Part shown: piece by piece, positions 8,174 through 16,685 of the stretch
Numbering within the stretch: the first letter of the stretch is position 1
How the letters are laid out: each line of letters starts with the position of its first letter
Origin: JAMXLO01 sp037201625
GTDB lineage: Bacteria > Pseudomonadota > Alphaproteobacteria > Acetobacterales > Acetobacteraceae
Assembly (NCBI GenBank): GCA_037201625.1
Contig: JBBCGR010000004.1
Location: forward strand, 868,001-932,000
DNA length: 64,000 bases
Reading direction: 5' to 3'
Position numbers and translations under genes: made by a program
Notes under the pieces: generated by a model
Databases searched by the model: none
Told to the model about the DNA's origin: nothing
What the model saw: the letters and a program-made list of their open reading frames with translations, nothing else

Positions 8174-9736
8174 TCAATGCGCGATCGGGTTGGACTCCGC
8201 CGCCGTCTCGGCCGTCGACTCCCGCTCCACGGTCGTGCGTAGAGGCACGTCACGCATGCCGAAGGCGACGACCAGCGCGGCGACCATCGCCAGCGCGCAG
8301 GCCAGGAAGGCTAGGTGGAACGCCCCGGCCAGAGCCGCGTGGACCTGCGGCAGCGCCTCGGCAGGCACGCCCGCGATCGCGCCGCTGCCCTGGCGGATCT
8401 CGCCAAAATCGATATGCGCGTGGATGCCGACCTCGGCGAGGCGCGTGGCGAAGCCGCTGGCCAGGAGCGCGCCCACCAGCGTGCTGCCGAACGCGCCGCC
8501 CATCGATCGCAGGAACAGCAGGCAGCCGGTCGCCGCGCCCATGTCGCGCGTCTCGGCCGCATTCTGCACGCAGACCAGACTGCTGGGCATCACCATACCG
8601 AGGCTGACCCCCAGCACGATCTCGTAGAGGACCACCAGGAGGCGAGGGGTGGTCGCCCCGATCGTGGCGAGCGCGCCGAAGCCCACCAGGCAGCCGGCCA
8701 GCCCGGCCAGCATGATGCCCTTCATCTTGCCGTGCCGTCGCGCCAGGCGTCCGGCGAACACCGCGCCCACGCAGCTTGCGCCGAGGAACGGCACCACGAG
8801 CGCGCCTGACATGGCGGCATCGGCCCCGCGCACAAGCTGGAAGAACAGCGGCAGCAGGAAGCTGCCGCCGAACATCGCCACCGCGCCGCAGAAGGCGACG
8901 GTCACGCCGCGGGTGAACACGGGGTTGGCGAACAGCCGGGGCGGCAGCAGCGGGTCGGGGAAGCGGCGTTCCTGCCGGGCGAGCAATGCCATCAGCACCA
9001 GCCCGCCGGCGCCAAGGCCCAGGATAGTCGGCGAGTGCCACGGCATGGTCACGCCGCCCCAGGTCAGCACGAGCAGCCAGGCGCTGACCGCGGCGGTGAG
9101 CAGAGCGGCGCCCATCCAGTCGATGCGTGCCTTGCGCGCCCGCACGTGCAGCAGGCGGAGGGAGCGATAGCACAGCAGCATGGCGACCAGCGCGATCGGC
9201 AGGTTGATCCAGAAGATCCAGCGCCAGGACAGCGTATCGGTGACCCAGCCGCCGATGATCGGCCCGGCGACCGAGGCAAGCCCCCAGGTGGAGGCCATGT
9301 AGCCCTGGTAGCGGCCCCGCTCGCGCGGACTGACCACATCGGCGATCGCCGCCTGGGCCATGGCCATCAGCCCGGCGCCGCCGACACCCTGGAGTGCGCG
9401 TGCGGCAACCAGTTGGTTCACGGTTGTGGCGAGCGCACACAGCGCGGAGGTGACGGCGAAGGTTGCCAGCGCGATGAGCAGGATGTTCCGCCGGCCGTAG
9501 ATGTCCGACAGCTTGCCGTAGATCGGCGTCATGGCCGTCGAGGTCAGCAGGTAGGCCGAGACGATCCAGGCGAGGTGGTCGAAGCCGTGCAGATCGGCCG
9601 CCATGGCGGGCACCGCTGGGATCACCACCGTCTGGTCGATTGCCGCCAGGAAGATGCAGAGCAGGATGCCGCTCAGCACCTGCATGATCTGTTGGTGGGT
9701 GAAGCGCGGTGGCGACTCGCCGTCGGCGACTTGCAT
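8174..9736 (-). CDS. MFS drug efflux transporter, DHA2 (EmrB/QacA) type
   Basis: Inner-membrane proton-driven exporter, 520 residues, the usual size for 14-helix DHA2 pumps. Visible: antiporter motif A-like GKLSDIYGRRNILL after helix 2, motif C-like region GPIIGGWVTDTLSWRWIFWINLPIA (read in two parts) in helix 5-6, and evenly spaced hydrophobic stretches to the end. It stands alone, without an EmrA-type membrane fusion partner or adjacent TetR/MarR gene, and is divergent from the TauD-like dioxygenase across a 259-bp gap. The ribosome site before the ATG at 9736 is weak. Substrate unknown. Confidence 0.93.
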   Translation of the reverse strand: MQVADGESPPRFTHQQIMQVLSGILLCIFLAAIDQTVVIPAVPAMAADLHGFDHLAWIVSAYLLTSTAMTPIYGKLSDIYGRRNILLIALATFAVTSALCALATTVNQLVAARALQGVGGAGLMAMAQAAIADVVSPRERGRYQGYMASTWGLASVAGPIIGGWVTDTLSWRWIFWINLPIALVAMLLCYRSLRLLHVRARKARIDWMGAALLTAAVSAWLLVLTWGGVTMPWHSPTILGLGAGGLVLMALLARQERRFPDPLLPPRLFANPVFTRGVTVAFCGAVAMFGGSFLLPLFFQLVRGADAAMSGALVVPFLGASCVGAVFAGRLARRHGKMKGIMLAGLAGCLVGFGALATIGATTPRLLVVLYEIVLGVSLGMVMPSSLVCVQNAAETRDMGAATGCLLFLRSMGGAFGSTLVGALLASGFATRLAEVGIHAHIDFGEIRQGSGAIAGVPAEALPQVHAALAGAFHLAFLACALAMVAALVVAFGMRDVPLRTTVERESTAETAAESNPIAH

Positions 9737-9995
9737 TCAGCGGATCCCGGTCGTGGAGGCCAGATTTATACTGCACTGCAACATGGGGAACCATGCCGGA
9801 TGGCTCAACCCTGCCCTGCGCTTGGGCATGCCGCCCGATTTTCATCCGTTGGCGGAATGGGATCGTCGGATATGCTCGGAAATTGTGCAGAATGGTTAGC
9901 CGGCCGGGCGGGCCAGCCTGGGGAGAGGTCGCCTGGGTGGCGTCGACGGATACCTGCTACTCTGCGGGTGTCCATCCGTCGAGGGAGGCAACGAC

Positions 9996-10835
9996 ATGCG
10001 CAACGAGCCGTTCCAGGTCAGGCCGATTGCCGGCGCTCTCGGTGCCGAACTCCAGGGGGTGAACCTGGCGGACGATCTACCCGACGCCACGGTCGCCGCG
10101 ATCCGGCAGGCGCTCCTGGATCACCTGGTGATCTTCTTTCGCGACCAGGACCTGCCGCCCGAACGCTTCCTGGCACTCGCCCGTCGCTTCGGCACGCCGA
10201 TCGAGTACCCGTTCGTGAAGGCCATCGACGGCTTTCCCGAAATCATCAACGTGACCAAGCTCGAGCACGAGGCGATCAACTTCGGCGGCGTCTGGCACTC
10301 TGACACGACCTATCTGCAGGAGCCGCCGATGGCGACGCTGCTGGTGGCGCGCGAGGTGCCCGAGGCGGGCGGCGACACGCTGTTCGCCAACCAGTACCTG
10401 GCCTGCGAGACGCTGTCGCCGACGCTGCGCGGATTGCTGGAAGGCATGCGAGGGATGGCAAGCTCCGCCAAGGCGGACGCCAGCCGCACCCGTGAGGATC
10501 GCGTCCGCTCGGACGGCAGCGCCGATGCGCGCAAGCTGCTGACCGCGGAGCATCCGGTCATCCGCACCCATCCCGAGACGGGCCGCAAGGCGCTCTATGT
10601 CAACCGCGCGCATACCACCGCGATTGCCGGCATGAGCGAGGCGGAAAGCGCGCCGCTGCTGGAATTTCTGTTCCGCCACCAGATCCGGCCGGAATTCACC
10701 TGCCGCTTCCGCTGGACCCCGGGCGCGCTGGCGATCTGGGACAATCGCTGCGCGCAGCACTACGCGGTGAACGATTATGCCGGCCGGCGCCGGATCATGC
10801 AGCGCATCACGCTGGCGGGCGACCGGCCCTCATAG
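9996..10835 (+). CDS. TauD/TfdA-family Fe(II)/2-oxoglutarate dioxygenase
   Basis: Non-haem iron oxygenase that couples decarboxylation of 2-oxoglutarate to hydroxylation of a small acid (taurine, 2,4-D-like or alkylsulfate substrates in studied members). 279 residues; ATG follows GAGGGAGG. Iron ligands are H101-x-D103 (VWHSDTTY) and a distal His near 255 (NRCAQHYAVND), with the Arg cluster of GRRRIMQR supplying the 2-oxoglutarate carboxylate contact. The 3' end overlaps the convergent radC gene by 6 bp. No sulfonate transporter is adjacent, so the substrate is open. Confidence 0.93.
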   Translation: MRNEPFQVRPIAGALGAELQGVNLADDLPDATVAAIRQALLDHLVIFFRDQDLPPERFLALARRFGTPIEYPFVKAIDGFPEIINVTKLEHEAINFGGVWHSDTTYLQEPPMATLLVAREVPEAGGDTLFANQYLACETLSPTLRGLLEGMRGMASSAKADASRTREDRVRSDGSADARKLLTAEHPVIRTHPETGRKALYVNRAHTTAIAGMSEAESAPLLEFLFRHQIRPEFTCRFRWTPGALAIWDNRCAQHYAVNDYAGRRRIMQRITLAGDRPS

Positions 10836-11633
10836 CAGCCCCTCCTTCCGAAAGCTGAGCCACTGGCCGTTGCCGATCACGATGTGGTCGTGCAGCACGA
10901 TCGACAGCGTGGCGGCGGCGCCCTTGATCTGCTGTGTCATCGCGATGTCGTCGCGCGACGGCGTGGGATCGCCGCTCGGATGGTTGTGCACCAGGATCAG
11001 CGCCGTCGCATGCAGTTCCAGCGCACGCTTGGCGACCTCGCGCGGATAGACCGGCGTGTGGTTGACCGTGCCGCGCTGCTGCGCCTCATCGGCCAGCAGG
11101 CGGTTGCGGTTGTCGAGGAACAGCACGCGGAACTGCTCGACCCGTTCGCGCGACAATTCGGCGCTGAGGTAGGCCATCAGGCGATCCCAACTCGCCAGCA
11201 CCGGCTGGTCGATCACCTCGGCACGCAGCAGCCGCAGCGCCGCGGCCTGCACCGACTTCAGCGCCGCGACGCCCGCCTCGCCCAGGCCCTCCACCGCCAG
11301 AAGGTCCGCCACGGGCGCGGTGATCACGCGGCCGAAGCTGCCGAAGCGCGACAGCAGCATGCGGGCGAGGGGCTTGGTGTCGCGCCGCGGCAGCGCGAAC
11401 AGCACGATCTCCAGCATCTCGTGGTCGGCGAGCGCATCGGCCCCCGCCTGCAACAGACGCGCGCGCAACCGGCCACGGTGGCCCTCGGTGCCGATCGCAC
11501 GCGGCGGGCCAGGGGGCGTGGCGGCGGGGGGCGTGGCGGCGGGGGGCGTGGCGGCGGGCGGCGTGGCGGCGGGCGGACCGTCGAACAGGCTCAGCGTTTC
11601 GGCGGCGCCGGGGGCGGCATGATGTATGGCCAC
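10830..11633 (-). CDS. radC: RadC-like JAB/MPN-domain protein
   Basis: DUF2466/RadC family: N-terminal helix-hairpin-helix-like part (LEIVLFALPRRDTKPLAR ... LLAVEGLGEAGVAALK) followed by a JAMM metalloprotease-type domain with HNHPSGDPTPSRDD, i.e. the H-x-H-x7-S/x2-D zinc motif, and the EFRVLFLDNRNRLL-like entry strand. 267 residues; the start is GTG at 11633. A role in DNA repair is historical and not proven; a peptidase or deubiquitinase-like activity is equally possible. Unusual: residues about 20-39 are four exact PPAAT repeats encoded by a 15-bp tandem repeat. Ends overlap the dioxygenase gene by 6 bp. Confidence 0.92.
   Translation of the reverse strand: MAIHHAAPGAAETLSLFDGPPAATPPAATPPAATPPAATPPGPPRAIGTEGHRGRLRARLLQAGADALADHEMLEIVLFALPRRDTKPLARMLLSRFGSFGRVITAPVADLLAVEGLGEAGVAALKSVQAAALRLLRAEVIDQPVLASWDRLMAYLSAELSRERVEQFRVLFLDNRNRLLADEAQQRGTVNHTPVYPREVAKRALELHATALILVHNHPSGDPTPSRDDIAMTQQIKGAAATLSIVLHDHIVIGNGQWLSFRKEGLL
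11515..11574. repeat. 15-bp tandem repeat x4 inside radC
   Basis: Four head-to-tail copies of GGCGTGGCGGCGGG(G/C), starting at 11515, 11530, 11545 and 11560. The first two copies end in G, the last two in C. On the minus strand each encodes PPAAT near the RadC N-terminus, outside the folded domains. Copy number should vary by slippage without shifting the frame. Confidence 0.95.
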
Positions 11634-11667
11634 CCCCTCAGCATGTCAGGTCCAGCTTGCGCTCGGG

Positions 11668-12078
11668 TTAATGCCCGGGCGGCGGATCGCAGGGTTCGGT
11701 GGCCATCTGCGCCGGCACCGAGACTTCCAGCAGTTCGAACGTCTCCGACGTGCCCGTCTCGTTATGCGGCGTGTCGCCGGGAATCATGATCGAATCACCC
11801 GCCTCGATGTGCACCTTGCGGTCCTCGAATTCCAGGTCCAGCCAGCCGCTGAGGACATAGACGAACTGCGCCTGGCATTTGTGCACATGCCATCCGGTCG
11901 GTTTCGACATGCCTTGCTCGGCCGATGTGACCTGGGCGCGCATGAACCCGTTGGTGGCGTCGGTCACGCCTAGGTCACGATACTTGAAGAAGGCGCGCCG
12001 GCCGGCGACGTACTGCGCATGGTCCTTGTCGGCGACCGCCAGCTTCATGGTCGGCTTGGTCAGCATCTGATCGTTCAT
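11668..12078 (-). CDS. Single-domain cupin protein
   Basis: 136 residues forming one small beta-barrel. Metal site residues are H64, H66, Q71 (where many cupins have Glu) and H105, within GWHVHKCQAQFVYVLSG and IPGDTPHNE. The start ATG is well placed after GGAGGAA. Such proteins range from dioxygenases and isomerases to sugar-binding regulators; nothing in the neighbourhood fixes a substrate. It is 35 bp downstream-side of radC on the same strand, and divergent from the adenylation enzyme. Confidence 0.85.
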   Translation of the reverse strand: MNDQMLTKPTMKLAVADKDHAQYVAGRRAFFKYRDLGVTDATNGFMRAQVTSAEQGMSKPTGWHVHKCQAQFVYVLSGWLDLEFEDRKVHIEAGDSIMIPGDTPHNETGTSETFELLEVSVPAQMATEPCDPPPGH

Positions 12079-12159
12079 GGCGTTCCTCCTGCCTCTGTTA
12101 CTGGAGCCTATGGCGTGGCCTCATCGGCGGCAACGCGTCCCTGGGGCCTGCTCACGCCT

Positions 12160-12271
12160 GCGTGATTTGCAGTGTTCGTGTAAGAAAAACATAGGTACTC
12201 GAAAGATCAAATCAGATTAATTTGGGGTTTTGCCATTTGTCACTCAAGACAAGACGCGTGACGTAATTGCC
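12160..12271 (+). promoter_or_regulatory. AT-rich leader before the adenylation enzyme
   Basis: From about 12178 to 12240 the DNA falls to roughly one-third G+C in an otherwise G+C-rich window (GTAAGAAAAACATAGG, AGATCAAATCAGATTAATTT). It sits in the divergent gap between the cupin and the adenylation enzyme, so it likely carries promoter elements; no convincing -35/-10 pair could be fixed. A TTG codon at 12230 opens the frame earlier than the ATG at 12272. Confidence 0.4.
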
Positions 12272-13864
12272 ATGAGACAACAATTACCGCCGCCGGATGC
12301 CTGGTCCGCTGCCGAACAGGGATCCCGGACGGTGCCGCTGGACCACGTGCACCTGGAGCGGTCGCTGATCGAGTCGCTGGCCCTCGTCGTGCAGCGGCAG
12401 CCGGACCGCATCGCCATCGCCGAGGCCGGACGCACGCTGAGCTATCGTCAGTTGTGGCGCCTCGTGGCAGGTCTGGCGGGCGCAGTTGCCGCCAGCCACG
12501 CGCCGCCGGGACCCGTGGCATTGCTGCTGCGCGACGGGGCGATGTGCGCCGCGGCGCTGTTCGCCGGCATCATCACCGGCCGTCCCTGCCTCGCCTTGGA
12601 TCGTGGCCATCCGCCCGGGCGGAATGCCGCTCTGATGCAGGCCGCGGGCGCCGCGCTGGTGGTCGTCCAGCGGGGCGACGAAGCAGCGCACGCCGCTGCG
12701 CATGATTGCCGACTGCTGGCAGTCGACGATGCGATCCCGGCTGCCGATGCGGTCCCGTCGTCGCTGTCGTCAGGGCTGCCGCTGGATGCGCCGGCCTTCA
12801 TTCTGCCGACCTCCGGCAGCACCGGACAGCCCAAGCTCGTGGTCCACAGCCAGCGCACCGCGGCCTATCGCGCCAACCAGCGGGGCGATACCGCGCGGCT
12901 GACGCTGGACGACCGCGTGATGTACTGCGGCGGGCCGCCGACCAGCTATTCGGGCATGATGCACCTGCTCGCCCAGTTGCGTGCCGGCGCCGGTGCCCAC
13001 CTGATCGACGTCAAGCAGGAGGGCATCCGCGGCCTGCTGCATCGCCTTGCCGATGAGAGGATCACGGTGCTGCTTGCGGGCACATCGCTGTTGCGCGGCG
13101 TGCTGAGCCTGCCCGATGCGCAGCGGGCGGTGTCGCATCTGCGGCTGGTTCGCACCGGCGGCGAGGCGACGCTGTGGTCCGACGTCGCCCTGCTCAGGAG
13201 CGTGCTGCCGCCGGGTTGCGCGCTGGAGACGGGATACGGCGCCACCGAGGCAACGAATCTACGCTGGCCGATCGGTTCCGAGGCGCATGGCGACGCGATC
13301 CGCGTCCCCGCCGGCTGGCCTGAGGCCGGCGGTGCCTGCCTGGTCGTCGATGACGAGGGGAAGCCTTGCCCGCCGGGCGTGCCGGGGGAACTGGTCGTGC
13401 GCAGCCGCTACAACGCACTCGGGGAATGGCGGGACGGACGCTGCGAGCCGGGACGGCTGATCCCTGATCCCGCGGACCCGGGCCAGCGGATCTATTTCAC
13501 CGGTGACCTGGCGCGCCAGGCGTCCGACGGCGCGTATGTCGTCCTCGGCCGCAAGGACCGCCAGTTGAACATCAATGGCCAGCGCGTCGAGCCGATGGAG
13601 ATCGAGGCCGTCATCCGCGAGGCGCCCGGCGTGCAGGATGCCGTCGTGCTTGCGCGGACCGTCGACAAGGCGACGATCCTGATGGCGTTCGTCACGGCCC
13701 GGCCGGGCATCGGTGCCGGTGTGGCCGATACGGTCCGCCAGGCGCTGCAGCATCGGCTGCCCGGCCACATGGTGCCTGCGCGCATCGATGTGATGTGCGA
13801 ACTCCCGCGCCTGCCGGGCGGCAAGGTCGACATGGTGACGCTGCTCGCACGCGCGACCGCCTGA
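12272..13864 (+). CDS. Stand-alone AMP-forming adenylation enzyme
   Basis: ANL-superfamily adenylate-forming enzyme, about 530 residues from ATG 12272 (544 from TTG 12230). Core motifs: A3 phosphate loop PTSGSTGQPK (near residue 180), A5 ETGYGATEATN, A7/A8 YFTGDLARQASDGAYVVLGRKDRQLNINGQRVEP (seen as successive parts), and C-terminal A10 LPRLPGGKVDM with the catalytic Lys. The order and hinge resemble NRPS adenylation or D-alanine/acyl ligases rather than acetyl-CoA synthetase. No carrier-protein, condensation or thioesterase domain is fused or adjacent, so the acceptor (CoA or a carrier protein in trans) is unknown. Preceded by an unusually AT-rich leader and flanked by unrelated core genes. 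Confidence 0.88.
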   Translation: MRQQLPPPDAWSAAEQGSRTVPLDHVHLERSLIESLALVVQRQPDRIAIAEAGRTLSYRQLWRLVAGLAGAVAASHAPPGPVALLLRDGAMCAAALFAGIITGRPCLALDRGHPPGRNAALMQAAGAALVVVQRGDEAAHAAAHDCRLLAVDDAIPAADAVPSSLSSGLPLDAPAFILPTSGSTGQPKLVVHSQRTAAYRANQRGDTARLTLDDRVMYCGGPPTSYSGMMHLLAQLRAGAGAHLIDVKQEGIRGLLHRLADERITVLLAGTSLLRGVLSLPDAQRAVSHLRLVRTGGEATLWSDVALLRSVLPPGCALETGYGATEATNLRWPIGSEAHGDAIRVPAGWPEAGGACLVVDDEGKPCPPGVPGELVVRSRYNALGEWRDGRCEPGRLIPDPADPGQRIYFTGDLARQASDGAYVVLGRKDRQLNINGQRVEPMEIEAVIREAPGVQDAVVLARTVDKATILMAFVTARPGIGAGVADTVRQALQHRLPGHMVPARIDVMCELPRLPGGKVDMVTLLARATA

Positions 13865-13900
13865 TCCCGGTGGGCGGGTCGGCCGCCGAAAGGACCGGCC

Positions 13901-14704
13901 TCAGATCGCGTAGGGCGGCTTGCTCAGCCCGGCGGGCGACAGCGTGAAGATCTCGCAGCCGGTGTCGGTCACGCCGATCATGTGCTCGAACTGCGCCGAC
14001 AGGCTGCGGTCGCGCGTGACCGCGGTCCACCCATCGTCCAGCACCTTCACCTCGGGCCGGCCGGCATTCACCATCGGCTCGATGGTGAAGAACATGCCCG
14101 GTCGCAGCACCGGACCTTCGCCGGGACGGCCGAAATGCAGCACGTTCGGCGGCTCGTGGAAGCGGCGACCGATGCCATGGCCGCAGAAGTCACGCACCAC
14201 GCTGAAGCGCTGCGCCTCGACGAAGTTCTGGATCACGTGGCCGATGTCGCCCAGCGTCACGCCCGGCTTCACCGCGTTCACGCCGCGCATCAGCGCCTCG
14301 TACGTGACGTCGATCAGGTTGCGTGCCCGGGTGGACGCATTGCCGGAGACGTACATGCGCGAGGAATCGCCGTGCCAGCCGTTCAGGATGACGGTGACGT
14401 CGATGTTGAGGATGTCGCCGTTCTCCAGCTTCCGCTCGCCAGGGATGCCGTGGCAGACGACATGGTTGATCGAGGTGCAGATCGATTTCGGGTAGCCGCG
14501 GTAGTTGAGCGGTGCCGGAATCGCGCCGTGCGCCGTGATGAACTCGTGGCACAGCGCGTCCAGCGTTCCGGTCGAGACCCCCGGCCGGACATGCTCCGTG
14601 ATCATGTCGAGCGCTTCGGCCGCCAGGTGTCCGGCGGCGCGCATTCCGACGAAATCCTCCGGGGCGTGGATCGTGATGCGCCTTGCATCGGCTCCGCCGT
14701 CCAT
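13901..14704 (-). CDS. map: Methionine aminopeptidase, type I
   Basis: Removes the initiator Met from nascent proteins; pita-bread fold dimetal enzyme. 267 residues from the ATG at 14704, which follows CTGGAGC; the frame is open to 14821 but that part is Cys/Pro/Ala-rich and not family-like. Metal ligands are in place: D in NIDVTVILNGWHGDSSRM (two Asp), H in FCGHGIGRRFHEPPNV, E in FTIEPMVNAG, E in SAQFEHMIGVT. No N-terminal zinc finger, as expected for type Ia. Upstream 284 bp (14705-14988) to the dipeptidase gene hold no recognisable gene. Confidence 0.97.
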   Translation of the reverse strand: MDGGADARRITIHAPEDFVGMRAAGHLAAEALDMITEHVRPGVSTGTLDALCHEFITAHGAIPAPLNYRGYPKSICTSINHVVCHGIPGERKLENGDILNIDVTVILNGWHGDSSRMYVSGNASTRARNLIDVTYEALMRGVNAVKPGVTLGDIGHVIQNFVEAQRFSVVRDFCGHGIGRRFHEPPNVLHFGRPGEGPVLRPGMFFTIEPMVNAGRPEVKVLDDGWTAVTRDRSLSAQFEHMIGVTDTGCEIFTLSPAGLSKPPYAI

Positions 14705-14988
14705 CCGCAACGTGCTCCAGGCTTCACGCGGCCTTGCCGCAATCGGGGTGCAACATGCGCAAGCGGCCGGCGCCGCGCAAGGCCGATGCTGCGGCGGATG
14801 GCTGCCCGTCGCTGCTTGCAATGGCCGCCTGTCTCAATATTGCGTGCAAGGCGGGCACTGGCCCCAGATTGCGTTGTGGCAGGTCAACCGCCGTGGTGGG
14901 CGACCCGGCACGGCATCACCGGGGCCAGGTGGCTCGCGACGGCGGTTCGCGCTATCTAGCGCGAGCAACCTGACTGCGACGCCCGCCG

Positions 14989-15918
14989 ATGATCATCGAT
15001 ATGCACACCCACGCAGGCCGGCCCCACCGGACAGGTGAGGTCGATCGCGCCGTCCTGGCGACGATGGCGCCGGGCGGCGTGGCAGCGGCCGTCGTCTCCG
15101 CGATCGCCGACCTGCCGATGATCCGGCGCAATCCGGCCACGAAACGGCTGGAGAAGGTGCGTGACCCGGAACCCGGCGAGTGCCTCGCCTGCGTCGATGA
15201 GTACCTGGGCACCTTCGAGGCGACCGGGATGCGCATTGCGCGCGAACCCGCCGATATCCGCGCGAACGACCCGGCGCTGGTGCTGGCGGTGGAGGGATGC
15301 GACTTCCTGGAGGGTGACCTTGATCGGCTCGATGCGCTGGCGGCGCGCGGCGTTCGGTCGATTCAGCTCACCCATTACCTGGTCAACGAGACCGGCGACA
15401 TCCAGACCGCGGCCCCCGTGCATGGCGGGCTGACGGCGTTCGGGGCCGAGGCGGTGCGGCGGATGAACCGGCTCGGCATCATCGTGGATGTGGCGCATTG
15501 CTCCGAGGCGACCGTGGCGGGCGTGGCCAGGGCGACGGAGCGGCCGATCCTGTGCACCCATGCCAACCTGAAGGAGCCGGGCCACCCCGACGGGGATCAT
15601 CCCCGCTATATCGGCCCGGACTATGCCAGGATGGTGGTGGACACCGGCGGCGTGATCGGCGCGTGGATCGCGGTGCTATGGGACGAGCGGCTGCCCGGCA
15701 TGATCCGCCACCTGTTCCGGCTGATCGATGCGGTGGGCATCGATCATGTGGGCATCGGCACCGACCTGCCGGCGGGTGCGGCCAAGGCGGAGATGCCGGA
15801 TTTCTCGCGCCACGCCGAGATCGCCGCAGCCCTGCGGGCGCGTGGCATGACGGAGGATGAGGTGACGAAGGTATGCGCCGGCAACTGGCTGCGCGTGTTC
15901 CGGGCGGTCCGGGCATGA
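14989..15918 (+). CDS. Membrane dipeptidase-like protein (peptidase M19)
   Basis: Amidohydrolase-fold zinc peptidase related to renal dipeptidase; removes dipeptides or D-amino-acid-containing dipeptides. 309 residues. Visible: metal His pair in IDMHTHAG, bridging Glu in LAVEGCDFL, metal His residues in DVAHCSEATV and CTHANLKEPGHPDGDHPR, and the C-terminal GIGTDLPAG. No signal peptide, so probably cytosolic. Its stop overlaps the rpiA start by ATGA. Substrate not predictable. Confidence 0.88.
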   Translation: MIIDMHTHAGRPHRTGEVDRAVLATMAPGGVAAAVVSAIADLPMIRRNPATKRLEKVRDPEPGECLACVDEYLGTFEATGMRIAREPADIRANDPALVLAVEGCDFLEGDLDRLDALAARGVRSIQLTHYLVNETGDIQTAAPVHGGLTAFGAEAVRRMNRLGIIVDVAHCSEATVAGVARATERPILCTHANLKEPGHPDGDHPRYIGPDYARMVVDTGGVIGAWIAVLWDERLPGMIRHLFRLIDAVGIDHVGIGTDLPAGAAKAEMPDFSRHAEIAAALRARGMTEDEVTKVCAGNWLRVFRAVRA

Positions 15919-16613
15919 CCGACCGCGATACCCAGAAGCGCGCGGCCGCGGTGACCGCCGCGGAACTGGTGCGCGACGGCATGGTGGTCGGTCTTGGCAC
16001 CGGCTCCACTGCCTATTTCGCCATCGAGGAACTGATCCGCCGCGTGCGGGACGGCCTGCACATCCGTGCCATCGCCACGTCCGAGCGCAGTGCGGCACAG
16101 GCGCGGGCGGGCGGCATTCCGCTGACGACCTTCGCCGAGCACCGCCGGCTCGACATCACGATCGATGGCGCCGATGAGATCGAACTCGGCACGCTCAACC
16201 TGATCAAGGGCCTGGGCGGCGCGCTGCTGCGGGAGAAGATCGTCGCTGCGGCGTCTGCCCGGCTGGTGATCGTGGCGGATGACGTGAAGCTGGTGGATCG
16301 CCTGGGAGGCACCGTACCGGTGCCGGTCGAGGTGGTGCCGTTCGGCTGGGAGACGACGGCCGAGCGCCTGCGCGCATTGGGCGCCGATGCGCAGCCGCGC
16401 CGCGACGAGGCCGGCCAGTTGTTCTGCACCGACGGCGGCAACCGGATCCTGGACTGCCGGTTCGGCACGATCGCCGATCCGGCGGATCTGGACCGAGCGA
16501 TCGGCCAGGTGATCGGCGTGGTGGAGACCGGGCTGTTCATCGGCATGGCCGGCCTGGCGCTGGTCGCCGGCGAGGACGGCATTCGCCACCTGAGCCCGCG
16601 CCCGGCCCACTGA
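15915..16613 (+). CDS. rpiA: Ribose-5-phosphate isomerase A
   Basis: Interconverts ribose 5-phosphate and ribulose 5-phosphate in the non-oxidative pentose phosphate pathway. 232 residues from ATG 15915, which overlaps the M19 stop (ATGA), so the pair is probably translated together. Motifs: VGLGTGSTAYFAIEEL (phosphate loop), IDGADEIELGTLNLIKGLGGALLREKIVA (in sequence, substrate Asp/Lys), and FCTDGGNRILDC near the C-terminus. The combination with a dipeptidase has no obvious metabolic meaning. Convergent with the carboxypeptidase gene, 72 bp apart. Confidence 0.97.
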   Translation: MTDRDTQKRAAAVTAAELVRDGMVVGLGTGSTAYFAIEELIRRVRDGLHIRAIATSERSAAQARAGGIPLTTFAEHRRLDITIDGADEIELGTLNLIKGLGGALLREKIVAAASARLVIVADDVKLVDRLGGTVPVPVEVVPFGWETTAERLRALGADAQPRRDEAGQLFCTDGGNRILDCRFGTIADPADLDRAIGQVIGVVETGLFIGMAGLALVAGEDGIRHLSPRPAH

Positions 16614-16685
16614 GGCGCTGGCGGTCACGCTCTCGGACAACCGGCGACAACCGGTTCCCTGCCTCGAGCGCGAAGGGAAACGACT

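Noticed and set aside
9771..9782. CTGCACTGCAAC in the MFS/dioxygenase gap, similar to the phasin operator core
   Set aside because: Too short and asymmetric to claim a PhaR-type site; gene context does not suggest PHA control.
14683..14973. Short plus-strand frame between map and the dipeptidase gene
   Set aside because: Overlaps the map 5' end, lacks a ribosome site and its Arg/Cys-rich product has no recognisable feature.
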